Source: Trileptium ribeirensis | Taxonomy: Eukaryota; Nematoda; Enoplea; Enoplida; Thoracostomopsidae | Length of the DNA stretch: 64,000 nucleotides | Direction of reading: 5' to 3' | Assembly (NCBI GenBank): GCA_030248225.1 | Contig: JASANE010025072.1 | Coordinates: 1 to 64,000 of the forward strand | Shown: piece after piece, positions 34,301 through 45,954 of the stretch | How the letters are laid out: the number at the start of each line of letters is the position of its first letter | Position numbering within the stretch: position 1 is the first letter of the stretch | Made by a program: the position numbers and the translations under genes | The notes under the pieces: generated by a model | What the model saw: only the letters and a program-made list of their open reading frames with translations | The model's database searches: none | What the model was told of the DNA's origin: nothing

Positions 34301-35486
34301 GTGCCCATTCTTCGTTAACAAGCACGCTAATGGATACGATGGTTTTGCTATCTAAGAGTTAAACTTGACTATATTTTCTGTTCATTGTCTTTCAAGGTTT
34401 AAGATTTTAACGAACCCAATTTCCAAAGTGATGCGGTTTCATTTATTTGAATTGCGGTTACAACATAAAAATGGTACAATGCCTGTATTGTTGATGCGTA
34501 GACATAAATAATATAGGTAGTTCTTGAAAACTGAATACTCTGATGTCGCTATCAAGTAGGCATGCATATTTTCATGCCTTTGCAGGGATTTAGGGTAAAT
34601 AAACGCGATTTTCCAGAATATAGTATGTCTTCCCGTTTGTTTACATACTGCATACAGGTCATAAAGAAATTGTCTATATAGGTTTTCCTGTAGGCACTAT
34701 TTTCATGTATGTCGCGAAGAATTGTCTATATATGTTTTTCCTTAAGTTTCAATACTATGGTTTATTTACTTAGAGACCAGCGCAAGTACTTGATGTATTG
34801 TCAATAGTTTGCGGTGGGTTTAGGATCGACGATGTTTTAGGATTTTCAATGGTTCCGGATTCAAGAGGTTTTAGTGTGGTATATACATCAAACACAGCAT
34901 GTTCTAGGTAATTAACCAAAATGATAACTTAGAAATAAAATCGCACTCGCTCCGTTTCGTTTTCGAGATAACTAGTATTGTAACTATTACAAGATAATTT
35001 AATAGTTGATATCGTAATAATTGTTGTTGCTATTGTTTATTATTACTAAATGTATTTGAGATTTGTTTCAACGTCCGGTTCTATTGTTATTTTAACTGTA
35101 CTGGTTTCAGATATCACTTCCACGAATGTACACAAATACGTATCATAGTATATTGGAAGCTGATGCTCAAGTGGTTGATTTCAGCAAACTTGGCCCGCAC
35201 TACTACACACTCGGACTCGAGCTGACGCAGATCATTCTCAAAGGTATGAAAGCGTTGTTAGTTATTGTGTTTGTGCTCCGTGATTTTCCTTAAATTACCT
35301 TGAATTCGGGTATGATCCATTAAAGTTCCTTGAATTTTATGGGTTGCGTCCCTGGATTTTGAGATGTGCCGCAACTATGCGTCAAAGGTTGCACTTATTA
35401 CCCTCAATGTCGTTGCTCATACCAATTATTGATTGCGTGCTGTCTCAGTCTTCTATTTCCAGTTAGCTTTCCCGACTCAAATAGCT
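28391..35486 (+). repeat. Palindrome P2, left arm (about 7.1 kb)
   Basis: Inverted copy of 36179-43230. Paired coordinates add up to about 71,650 throughout: 29690 faces 41960, 31460 faces 40184, 33200 faces 38470, and 35486 faces 36179 exactly. The arms are clearly homologous along their whole length but differ by many substitutions and small indels. The arm holds two GINS3-like exons (31424-31545, 35111-35243) and a TIR element (34073-34958). I see no other gene; the rest is non-coding, intron or flank. Confidence 0.93.
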
Positions 35487-36156
35487 CCATAGGCCATATG
35501 GTTATTTCACAGTCTACTGCTACTCTATATGCAGTTTGAAAATTATTTTATAAATGAAACGAACTGTTGGTAACTCCTACTGCGCGGACAACCTGTGCAA
35601 TACTCGAAAGATCACCGAATTGCTGTTTATTTCAAAGTCCTGCGGGATAAAGTACAAGCAATGTCTGAGGCTCTGTTGTATCTTTTTGCCTAAGCTACTT
35701 ACGAGTTCCACATTGCTTCTAATGCACAGTAAATAATTGGCGTGTGTTCTTTCGACTTCATGTCTTTAGTTTAGATTGCACCTTTACGTATAGATTTGCT
35801 CGGCTATGAAACAGGCTATTGTTGCGTCCCCAATTACTTGTGGGAGCTTCTGCAACTATTTCTTTGTTTCCTTGATTTAGACAGTGTCGCTCGTCTGTCT
35901 GTCTGAGTTATTGTCAACGCAGTTGGAAACAAATAGCGAATTGGAGCGTTGACCAGGATATAGCACATTTATGTTTTCCAACGATAATCATCTATGAATA
36001 AGGAAACGTAGCTAAAAATATTTGTCGAATATTTTTCCAACCGTTGTAGGTTCGCTTTTGCATCAGCATTTGGCCAATTCTCAAGCGTCTCTCGCCGATC
36101 TCGACCTGGCACGATCCATTTCACGGCCGCTGATTACGGTGGGTTTTATTACTTAA
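31424..36156 (+). CDS. GINS3: GINS complex subunit 3 (Psf3)-like gene, partial, three exons seen
   Basis: GINS3/Psf3 is one of four subunits of the nuclear GINS complex, which joins MCM and Cdc45 in the replicative helicase. Exon at 31424-31545 (after tttttag, before gt): reads NNYDKSNEGEIPCG, then AKMELPVWLAARMRNSNT and CPSVE, matching the family's G.KLELPLWLA segment. Exon at 35111-35243 (after tttcag, before gtatg): reads ISLPRMYTNTYHSILEADAQ, then VVDFSKLGPHYYTLGLEL, matching the LP..Y ... AD..VVDL.K.GPH.Y..G..L block. The join (PSVE|ISLP) is in phase and matches the protein. A possible third exon, 36050-36156 in the palindrome spacer, is in phase (GSLLHQHLANSQASLADLD) but matches the family weakly and runs to a stop. 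The first exon was not found and the normal C-terminus is missing (the human protein is about 216 residues), so the gene may be truncated. The main intron is about 3.6 kb. Confidence 0.72.
34073..34958. mobile_element. TIR element, left-arm copy (about 890 bp)
   Basis: Counterpart of 36709-37596. The ends read gaaacagaggcaaagcg and the reverse complement of gaaacggagcgagtgcga. The inner-side terminus here is more decayed than in the right arm. Non-coding; lies in the second large intron of the GINS3-like gene. Confidence 0.6.
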
Positions 36157-36178
36157 CAAGAGGCTAGAAAATTTTAAG
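35487..36178. other. Spacer of palindrome P2
   Basis: 692 bp of single-copy sequence between the arms. It holds the possible GINS3 exon at 36050-36156. The rest has no recognised feature; the 60-codon open frame at 35554-35736 has no motif. Confidence 0.8.
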
Positions 36179-36421
36179 TAGCTATTTGAGTCGGGAAAGC
36201 TAACTGGAAATACAAGACTAAGACAGCACGCAATCAATAATTGGTATGAGCAACGACATTGAGGGTAATAAGTGCAACCTTTGACGCATAGTTGCGGCGC
36301 ATCTCAAAATCCAGGGACGCAACCCATAAAATTCAAGGAACTTTAATGGATCATATCAAATTCAAGGTAATTTAAGGAAAATCACGGAGCACAAACACAA
36401 TAACTAACAACGCTTTCATAC

Positions 36422-39400
36422 CTTTGAGAATGATCTGCGTAGGCTGAGTTCCCGAGTGTCTCATCATGCGGGCCAAGTTTGCTGAAATCAACCACTTGAG
36501 CATCAGCTTCCAATATACTATGATACATATTTGTGTACATTCGTGGAAGTGATATCTGAAACCAGTACAGTTAAAATAACAATAGATTCTCAACATTGAA
36601 ACAAATCTCAAATACATTTAGTAATAATAAACAATAGCAACAACAATTATTACGATATCAACTATTAAATTATCTTGTAATAGTTACAATACTAGTTATC
36701 TCGAAAACGAAACGGAGCGAGTGCGATTTTATTTCTAAGTTATCATTTTGGTTAATTACCTAGAACATGCTGTGTTTGATGTATATACCACACTAAAACC
36801 TCTTGAATCCGGAACCATTGAAAATCCTAAAACATCGTCGATCCTAAACCCACCGCAAACTATTGACAATACATCAAGTACTTGCGCTGGTCTCTAAGTA
36901 AATAAACCATAGTATTCAAACTTAAGGAAAACATATATAGACAATTCTTCGTGACATACAGGAAAACAGTGCCTACAGGAAAACCTATATAGACAATTCT
37001 TGATGACCTGTACGCAGTATGTAAACAAACGGGAAGACAGACTATATTCTGGAAAATCGCGTTTATTTACCCTAAATCCCTGCAAAGGCATGAAATATGC
37101 ATGCTGGACTCTAGATAGCCACATCAGAGTATTCAGTTTTCAGAACTACCTATATTATTGATGCTTGACGCATCAACAATACAGGCATTGTACCATTTTT
37201 AATGCCTTAACCGCAATTCAAATAAATGAAACCGCATCACTTTGGAAATTGGGTTCGTTAACCGTAAACCTTGAAACACAATGAAAAGGCATAATATAGT
37301 CAAGTTGAACTCTTAGATAGCAAAACCATCGTATCCATTAGCGTGCTTGTTAACGTAATGGGCACTCATTGTAAAGTAAAAACAAGCAATGAAATGGCGA
37401 AATTTGAAAAACGTTATTTCTGACAAACGGTCAACTCTCCTCATCACTTTTGCTATGAAATAAAAAAATCTGTCGTAATCCGTTCGTCCGAAAACGGGTT
37501 ATGAATGACTAGCGACAGACAAAAGAAAACAAATTTCCACGATTTCCCTTCTAACGTGTTAATTGGAAACTCTGTTCGCTTCGCTCGCTCCGTTTCAATA
37601 ATTATATTATTACAATAACAACAACTCTATTATTGACAAATTAAATATCCATTATCGCAATCATAAATGTGCCGCAGTTGACAAAACGAGACATAAATAT
37701 TATTTTGAAGCAACGAACAATCGCTAACGATCGATCCACTGTTGTTCGCCAGGGCACGACTTGCATACGTGAAAATAAAAGTTTATTTTTCAGTTTTTAA
37801 ATAAAAAATAAAACTATATTTTCTCATGTTTTCCAAATCGAAAAAATGGAATTTTATTTTTTAAATTAAAATTTTATTAAAGAATTTTCAAATCAATTCC
37901 ATGTTTCCTCCTGACTGGAACATATCAGTAGAATTAGTTCGACGAAACAGTGTGGATTCGTATTTAACTATAAATATTTACTGTTTATTATTCTTTCGCT
38001 GTATACGCACATCGGTATCAAAAGCATGTTCATATAAATTAAGCACATATCACAAAATAAAAAATTTCAAGACCGGAAGAACGTGACTATCGATCATAAA
38101 TCTGAAGCGGTGACGATTATTACGTCACTGTGGATCCCTGCTCCTGTTACCTAATGTTTGTGACTATATACTTACCAGGTTGGCCACACTACTTTGATAT
38201 ATCGCACTAGGAACCCGGAATAAACCATAAATTTCACAGAGAATAGCTTACACCCATTCCATACCTGGAACTGACCTTGCTAGGTTTGGACGTTTTTATG
38301 AGTGTTTTGGGTCCCACGGGTCCATTCAAAAACACAGTTCAACCCAACCCCACAACGTGACCACAGCACACCATGTGCATACATATAGAGGGCTCTACAA
38401 ATAAGACCAATAATAGCCATATAGCTCGAACGGTTACAGGGACATTGTTGAAGAAATGGCCGTTGACACATTTTTATAGTCCACAGAATTCAGGGCGTTA
38501 TTGCGCTGTAGTAAATGATAATCATGGAATGTTAATACAAAATTGGCCCATTAAATGTATGTCTATGGTGGACTTGCAGTCAGCCGCCCGATTGATTCGT
38601 AACGCCGCTCGCTACTTTTAGAGCATTATTTTGTGTACGTCGTAATCGTAACTCACCTAGTCGCACGCGGGGCAACATAAGCCATAAGAAACACTAATTA
38701 CCACACCTGAAGAGCAGGCTTATGTTCCAATGTCATTGTTAGTGGGTGAGGTAAATGTTAGCTTCTAGATAGGTCATTACGCTCAACTATCCACCATAAT
38801 ATCGTCACTCCATAATCAAAACTGATTAATAACTGAAATCAATTTCTTGGCGTTTGTCTTCTAGTCAACACATCGATCAGTAGATGGCGATACGGACTAA
38901 AAAGAATAAAGTAGCTTTTTATTTGCGTTCTCCAATTAGTTCCACTCCGCTTTTGGCCAAAATCTCATTCGTGGCACAGAGCCGTATTAAAGTACCGACC
39001 TGGGGCTAATTTAGAGAAAAAGGTTTTACAACTTAAGTCTATGAAAGCGAAAACTGTTTCTTTACCGTTAAATATCACGTCATCATTAGATATAAATCTT
39101 CATCTCTTCCCGAGCACGGCAACAGTACTGCACATAAGTGGTACTGTTATTAAAGCCCAAGAGGTACAAATCTATCGATAAAGGCCCAGTATGATATTCT
39201 CTCTTTGACACTGACATCAGAATACCAGACATAAAAACCCAGGTTCCACTTAAACCGAGCGGTCCAGACGCTACACTGGAGACTAAAATGCTGGGCTTCC
39301 CACATTGTGGTGGAAGCTGGCATTTCGAGTGCCCCTTGGCTAAAGGCTATATCCTACGGCAATATTTTAGGTTCCCCCAGTTCGCCGCCTTTTGGCGAAA

Positions 39401-40220
39401 TTTTTTTGTTTCCGCTCGGGTTGGAACGCCTTCAAATCACATAAAATTTGATGAATCTGTGTACTAGAATTCCGTCTTGGACCCAAAATTTCGTAAATTT
39501 ATGCAAAATTTGCTACAAAAATAGCTTCTATCAATCAAAAGCACATTGCAAGCGTTTCAGATACGATTTTTAGCCGTTTTCTCTTGGCAAAATGACGCAT
39601 GGCAAAATAGGCCATCCCGGTTGGTAACCAGGAGGGGCCGGTTCACCACCACTGACAAAATTTTCAGGAATGAACCAGCTTTCGCGTGGCTAATGTGGAT
39701 CAACGACAAAGCAACTGTTTCTATTCATTTGTTTTTTACTGAGAGACTTGTCTCGGTTCTTCAAATTTAGACATTCAGTGCCCAGCAAAAATAACTCTCT
39801 CACCGCAACTATTTAGAAATAATGTTTTCTAAAAATAAATATATTCTAATTCAAATAGTTTGGAAATACTGAGCAAGCGATGCGCTCTTGTACAAAATGC
39901 GCGCCTCGTTTCTGACACGTGCTTGCGATCAACTGTCGGGGCTGTCAGTGGATTCCGTTTTCATTGCTGTTTCCTATGAGTTATAGAAACGTTCTTATCC
40001 TCAAATCAACGAATGAGCCGTGAATAACAACTGTCGACATGTAAGCGTAAATGGCACAGAAAACTTTATAAATGAAAATATTTGTAATTTTTAAAACCTC
40101 CACAGACGGACAGGTATTACTATTGCGCATTCGAGCAGGCCAACCAAACGGGAAGCTCCATCTTCGCTCCGCAAGGAATCTCACCCTCGGTTGATTTGTA
40201 GTAATTATTAACCAAATATC
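36422..40220 (-). pseudogene. Decayed inverted copy of the GINS3-like exons
   Basis: Right-arm counterpart of the plus-strand GINS3-like gene. Its exon at 40098-40220 is 123 bp against 122 bp in the left arm: one extra C in the VWLA region shifts the frame. Its exon at 36422-36555 is 134 bp against 133 bp and is altered just after the KLGPH motif, so the conserved YYTLG text is lost and the frame is wrong. Splice-site dinucleotides are still present. Both lesions are in the right arm only, so the left copy is the one that could still be functional. Confidence 0.72.
36709..37596. mobile_element. TIR element, right-arm copy (888 bp)
   Basis: Bounded by gaaacggagcgagtgcga at 36709 and the reverse complement of gaaacggagcgagcgaagc finishing at 37596. 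A third, more diverged copy at about 45955-47194 has corresponding ends and shared interior (for example gatagcaaaacc.tcgtatc), which shows this is a dispersed element and not only part of the palindrome. No transposase; target duplication not clear. Confidence 0.65.
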
Positions 40221-43168
40221 CTAAAAATTGTGCCGTAAAACAGTAGTTATCCGTCGCAAATATCTACAGTTTCAGCAAATCAGTAGGATTTATCGCGATA
40301 AGAAATATATGTCCGAATTTACAGTATATACAATGCATGTGCATAAATTTTGTTCATTTTTTGTCATCATAATAAAATATATAGTCGTGGTTTAATATAA
40401 AACCCAACTGACATAGGTACAAAATTGCTCATGGCGACAATCTACTGCCATGGCCTATAGTGCTTTTGACAATGCTGCTCATATTTTGAGCATTTTAAAA
40501 ATTTCTATGCATCGAGCGAGCTGAGGCATCTTTCGATCAGGAAAGAGCTCCAAAGGGCTTCATAAGCTTGTAGAATATGTCGCAGCCCCGGACAATAATC
40601 TTTGACACGATTTTGGAAAATTAGGGACTAGACAAATTTTGAAAACGGTACCCTGTGATATCTTTCTGAAATTTCTAGGTTCAAATATCCAAATTTTTAA
40701 TTTTAGACGAATTCACGTATTTAAACCCAACTTTTTTAACTAAATTTGAAGGTTAACAGCATTTACGCTACACAGAGCTGTATCGCCACGTGTCTAGTCT
40801 ATAGCAGCTCTTTTCAGTGGCACTCTGACAATCTCTCATGAACCATAAATACTTCGAGTTGTTTTAAGCAAATTAATGTTAACGTTAAAATTAGTGTCCA
40901 CTAGTGATGGGTTGGGATACGTGCTACCATATCCAGATAAAATTGTGGCATATAAATAGGATAATATCAAGCTTTTTATTTAACCTTTAAAAACTGTATG
41001 CCATTTACTACTACAGCTCTGTTTTATGATATAATAAGGATTTGAGATATAAATTAAACATTGTTCTTTTGATAAGACGCTTTTGCACCAATACTTGTAG
41101 CATAGGCTTATACTAAGGCTGATTTATTAAAGCCTGATATTATTATAAAGCCCAAATTTGGTATATTTAGGGTATTTAGATGGGAGTGCCAGATAGCTGT
41201 CTGCCACAACTAACCGGAAGCTGGAGATGCAGGATTCTGCAAAATCCACCAACCTGCAAGTTTAGTACAAACAGCCGGCAGAAAATACATGATTTGGGCA
41301 AAAGCTAGAGTTTGTAGCATCTTATTTGAATCTAGAAATCTTCAGTGGAACATGCAACGTCATAGGGTATCATTCTAAAAAATCTACCTAATCCCTCAAT
41401 TTTTCAAGATGGTATGATTAAGAAATATTTTAAACACATATTCCTGAAAGCAATATATAACCAACCAACGAAAGGCAAGCCAATATTTTGGAAGTGAAGT
41501 TTGTCGATCATAAACACCTTGAAAACCAGTGAAAAGGCAAAACGGCAGTATCGCTATATTGCCATATTGTTATATAAGGCAGAATAATTGCATTCTGAAA
41601 TGGTAATAGTTTCTGGAGGCAATTTTGTGAGATATAAGCGGCGAAACACTAGTACCCATGTTTACAGCCTTGGATAAGGTCTATTAAAAACCATTTTTGC
41701 CATTTTTACCCGGATGTTGGGGTTGAAGCTTGTAGGCTTCAACCAAAACGGACACATCGTCATTACAAACAAAAATTTTGTTAAAATCCATCCACCCGCA
41801 GACAAACAAAAATTTTCACGATTTTCCCAGTCATAATCATAACATAAAGCTCCGCTTCCATCGCTCGCCCCGTTTCAACAAGCTGCTACACCAAAAGTCG
41901 CATTCAAAAATGTAGATAGTTAAAATGACTGAAGCTTAAAAGATGGTAGGCCCGGCAGAAGCGAAATTTCGACGGATTGTTTGGTTACAAAGATTAAAAT
42001 TTCTCCAAAAAATTAAAACGGCAGGTTATTACTAACTCTAAATCTGCGTGAAGATACAGCAGTAAGTAATGCCGTATCATAAATTTGTTTACGATGAAAA
42101 CACAAGAAAAGAACGAAAATAGTTTGAAAATGGAAGTATTTTGCGGTTGCCACTTCCCGTTCCACTGAGTCGGTCACCTAAAGTGCGTTAGTCTCACTGG
42201 TCTACCAAAACTGACTGCCTAAAGCGACAGTATGTGGATTCAACGCTAAAACACCATCACAAAAGGAAAACATATCTGTAAACAGATTTATCGACATATT
42301 CGAATCAAGGGGATTGTGCTTCTCTACTTGTAAAGTTTTGTAATTGGAACCGGATGCAAAGTTAGAATATTTGGATATCCCGATGACGCAAACAATATCC
42401 GTAAATGAAATGGTATCCGGATATCCTTGTTCACAGTAGTATCCACTTTAATAAAATATGCTTACTAAAACTGGCTTCTAAAAACTACCAAAATAATACC
42501 TACGGTCAGTCAGTTCGGAACTGGGGAGCCGAAAATACCTGGAGGCGATTTCCCAGTTTATCTGACAGGTCCCCCAGATGAACAGGGGAAATAAAGTACT
42601 GCAACGGTCAGAAAACGTCAAAAATGTCTAATTTGGCAAAGGATTGCAATTGTGCTTACTAAAAGAGAGAAATAATTGATATTTTTAGCCTTGTAGAGGA
42701 AAATTTGGGGATTTTTCAATTGAGAAAAATTAGTACATTTTTTGTTCATTAGACAAAGATTTGATAATTTTTAGTGGCGAAAAGTATTTGGAGGCATTTG
42801 GTGGAAGCCAAAATTTACCTGCTGGGCATGAACTGGGGGAACCTGGGCCTTCCTATTTGGAGATGCCAGTAAAAAGGGTCTACTCGCTGTCTTACTGTCA
42901 CAAATGTTTATACTTAAATAATCTAATTTATTCAAATCTCAAAGCCTTATTACATCATAAAATAGAGCTGCACTAGGTGAATGACAGTCTAGTATACGTT
43001 CTTTCAATTTTAGACAGAAGGTCGAAAATTGGGACATGGTAGTGCATATCCAAATTTTAGTTTCTTCAACGACATGTGTCCTTATACGGGATCGACACTC
43101 ATGAACTTCAGACCCACCTAGTCCGGTCCAAGGCGTTGCCTGGATACAGTCCAACTGCGTTTGTATCA

Positions 43169-43426
43169 TCAACGCATCCCATCGTTGCTTCGGTCATCTT
43201 TTGGGTTATTTACTAGAAACCTCATGCTCGTAGATTTGTTTTGAAACATCGAGTCTGCGAATCTTAGCAAGTCGCGATGGTAGCGTAACTTACTACTGCG
43301 CAGCTTGTCAGCTATGGGAGCTACTCCATCGCTGTGGAAACATTCTAGCGGTGTGGCGCCGCTGACCCACGCCAGCATTGTGGTCCCCAGACCAATATAT
43401 CCGGGTAGATCCCACAATTTATCCAA
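43169..43426 (-). pseudogene. Possible non-LTR reverse transcriptase thumb remnant
   Basis: The minus strand reads LAWVSGATPLECFHSDGVAP and then KLRSSKLRYHRDLLRF. This resembles the segment after the palm of Jockey/R1/CR1-type polymerases (a ..GA..TPLE.LH.D.G..P... pattern). Short, and the upstream palm with its catalytic residues is not present. The right edge of palindrome P2 cuts into this reading frame, and the 23-bp repeat at 43247-43269 lies within it. Weak call. Confidence 0.35.
43247..43269 (+). repeat. 23-bp direct repeat right of palindrome P2
   Basis: Exact same-strand copy of 28370-28392, about 17 bases beyond the outer end of the right arm. Confidence 0.9.
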
Positions 43427-44342
43427 ATATGAATATAGTAAAGTATGTCCGTACCCATTGCTAATATACCTATGTCTGTGCTATATGCCATTTTAACAAC
43501 CCCTTAAATGGAAACACCACATCGACACGTAACTACGCGAAACATTAAAATCTTTAACAGCTAAATATTAGCTTGCAAAAGACATGGGCCCATAATTTCC
43601 CGCCTGTGCCCACATGAAACGAAATGAATTATATTTTTATGGATTTATATAAACACCTTGGAACAATACTTTATGAAAACCCCATCGGTACCACTCAGTC
43701 AAAGAAGAAATGTTCAATACTAAAACGACATACCGAGAGTCCGAATTGGTTTTGTAAACCGACATTGAACTTTGTGCTGAGTTGCCAAAATATTTTCAAT
43801 ATCCAAGTATAAGCATGTCATTTTTTTAAAACTAAGCCTATACAAATAACCATTATATACTAAAAAAACCAAAGAACTTAAATATAACGTGTAAGACAAT
43901 AACTTCCAGAAAATTTGATTGCTGAAAACCCGTTGAGGTGCTGAAATGTAATATAACAATCAAATACTCAAATATTTGAAAAATATTAGAATCCATCAAT
44001 AATTATTAGCTGCGGAAACAGAAACGATCAAATGCAATAACAAACTGAGTAGTTTCCACAAAACTCGGCCAATACTTCGGCCAAACAAAATTTAGAGCCT
44101 TCACAAACTATACAAGCAAAAATAGCGGATTTTCCTAAATTCTATTATTGGCGTTAGCACTCGCCATGGCCTGTGCGGCAGGAACGAGCCAGTACAGTAT
44201 TCGACTGTGGTCTAATTGCTAAATGTAGTATGGACCATAAACTATTTAGGAGCACCGGTCACAGTGACAATGCTTTCCGAAATCGATTAATTTTCAATCC
44301 CCTTGCATTAGCATTGGGCCATTTCACGAAACCATGTGATCA
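43427..44342. other. Non-coding stretch
   Basis: No gene recognised on either strand. Open frames of 60-80 codons on both strands (for example 43624-43812 and 43720-43959) overlap and lack motifs. Confidence 0.4.
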
Positions 44343-45423
44343 GTCGGGGGGCTACATAAGCACGTTTTGGTCCATAGCACCAGTCTTTTGGAAGGAAATT
44401 TAATGTCACTGTGATAATGTAGTAATAGAATGTCCGACGGTCATAATGAGGTATGGTGGACCTCTGTATCCCGAACATAGCAGGAGCCAGAGGCCTTCAA
44501 CCCGGGTTGGCCAAATGAAACCAAAAACACATGTCCCACTATAAACGTTTCCGTATATATCGCCAACACGTGATACATATGTGTGTTTTTCATTTCACTG
44601 TGATCCTTTGGTATTATTTTTCCAGAAAAACTTGGGAGTTAGCATAGACACTGAAGATGACGTCAAGCTTCCGAAAAATTTTTTCGTGACATGTAGCCAC
44701 TCCCCCGACCAAGGTCAAATCTGGCAGCTTGCATACGCTGGTAAATTACGTCAAAGTGCACTAGCGCAAAAAATGCTATATAACAGTAATCGTAATCAGT
44801 ACAGGTATTATTGAAAAAAGAATATTAGCGTCTGTCTGTGTGTTGTTTGATTACGAGGTCGAAGGTCATAAAGTGCTAAAAATGGGGTATGCAAAATGTA
44901 GCCCCCCGACCTTACGAAAATTAAATTTAAAAAAGTCAAATTTCGCATATATGCAGTTTTACAATAAGCCGGATATAAACATAGTAAAGCCCCACTAGAA
45001 TCGACCCATGTATTAAAAATTTTAAATGAAAATGTAGCCCCCCCCGACCGCATCTATAATAAAAGAAACCGAAGGTGGCAAGAACCATATTAATATATAA
45101 GTTTAGCATAATTCATCATCATTGCACTATGATATGGGGCCGCGCTGTTAACTGGGTAGATAGGGAACCCTTCTACCTGTCCGCACATCTATTCTTCGCA
45201 TTGTCCTTGGTATCATCACCAAAATGTAAGCTAATCATACTTCTATTGTGTTTGCTTTACAGCAGCAGCGTGTTAAAATAAATCTATAATCTCTAGAAGT
45301 GGCCAAAGTTTCACGCAATGTATGTAGTAAGAAGGTGTGCCCCCCGACCTGAGGTGTAGCTCCCCGCCCGACATGAAGCGTAGCCCCTCCCCCGACCTCA
45401 TGTGTAGCCCCCCCCCCGCCGAC
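44343..45423. repeat. Dispersed C-run motif gtagccccccgac, eight copies
   Basis: The motif (one inverted, seven direct, C run 5-11 long or interrupted) is at 44343-44355 (as gtcggggggctac), 44693-44709, 44898-44910, 45034-45048, and then four in a row at about 45336-45423. Spacing in the last block is about 20 bp. The sequence between the earlier copies is unrelated. The motif could be a MITE terminus or part of a C-rich structural element; no target duplications were seen. Confidence 0.7.
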
Positions 45424-45954
45424 TAACACATATCTGGGTGCCAATTTTACAAGGCCTAAGGATCTGACTGAAATTATTTGTCGGACATACCACTCATGGT
45501 TCGTTTATGAGCATAAAATGGTATCAGTAAGTGCTGTCTCCGTTGCGCTAGAAAAACTTCTGCGACAGGCTTCTTCTAAATTGGTCGATTTTTAACCATA
45601 AAAGGGCCCTAGCTGCACCAATTTTGGTTTGCAAGTCCTCCAAATGGCTTTACCGTGACCTTTTTGGTCCGACTTGCATACAAAAAGACCATGGTTCACA
45701 TGTCACTGCGTTGTCCTGCAAAATAATGACTTATTTCGAATTAAAATTTGACCCCCCAAGGGTACCCTTTGCGACCGCTGTAGCAGGTGCCTGGCAGCTC
45801 GTTTTGCATAGAGACATCAATATTCAAAAAATTCAGGGTTTTTATGTCGTAAGGGGTCTAGATACTGTGCATACGAAAACGTTTCATTTTGGCTTCAAAA
45901 ATGGTGTTTCAAACGTACATGGTTTCATGAAATGATCCATATACTAATATCTCG
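45424..45954. other. Non-coding stretch with one unassigned open frame
   Basis: A 103-codon plus-strand open frame at 45624-45935 has no recognisable domain. Nothing else is seen. Confidence 0.35.

Larger units (their letters stand above)
36179..43230 (-). repeat. Palindrome P2, right arm (about 7.1 kb)
   Basis: Inverted copy of 28391-35486. The outer end ctagaaacctcatg mirrors catgaggtttctag at 28391. It contains decayed copies of both GINS3-like exons and the better preserved copy of the TIR element. No other gene is seen. Confidence 0.93.

Noticed and set aside
36894..37124. Open frame with GFRVNKRDFPEYS in both palindrome arms
   Set aside because: Preserved in both arms only because the arms are similar; no family match, and it falls inside the TIR element.
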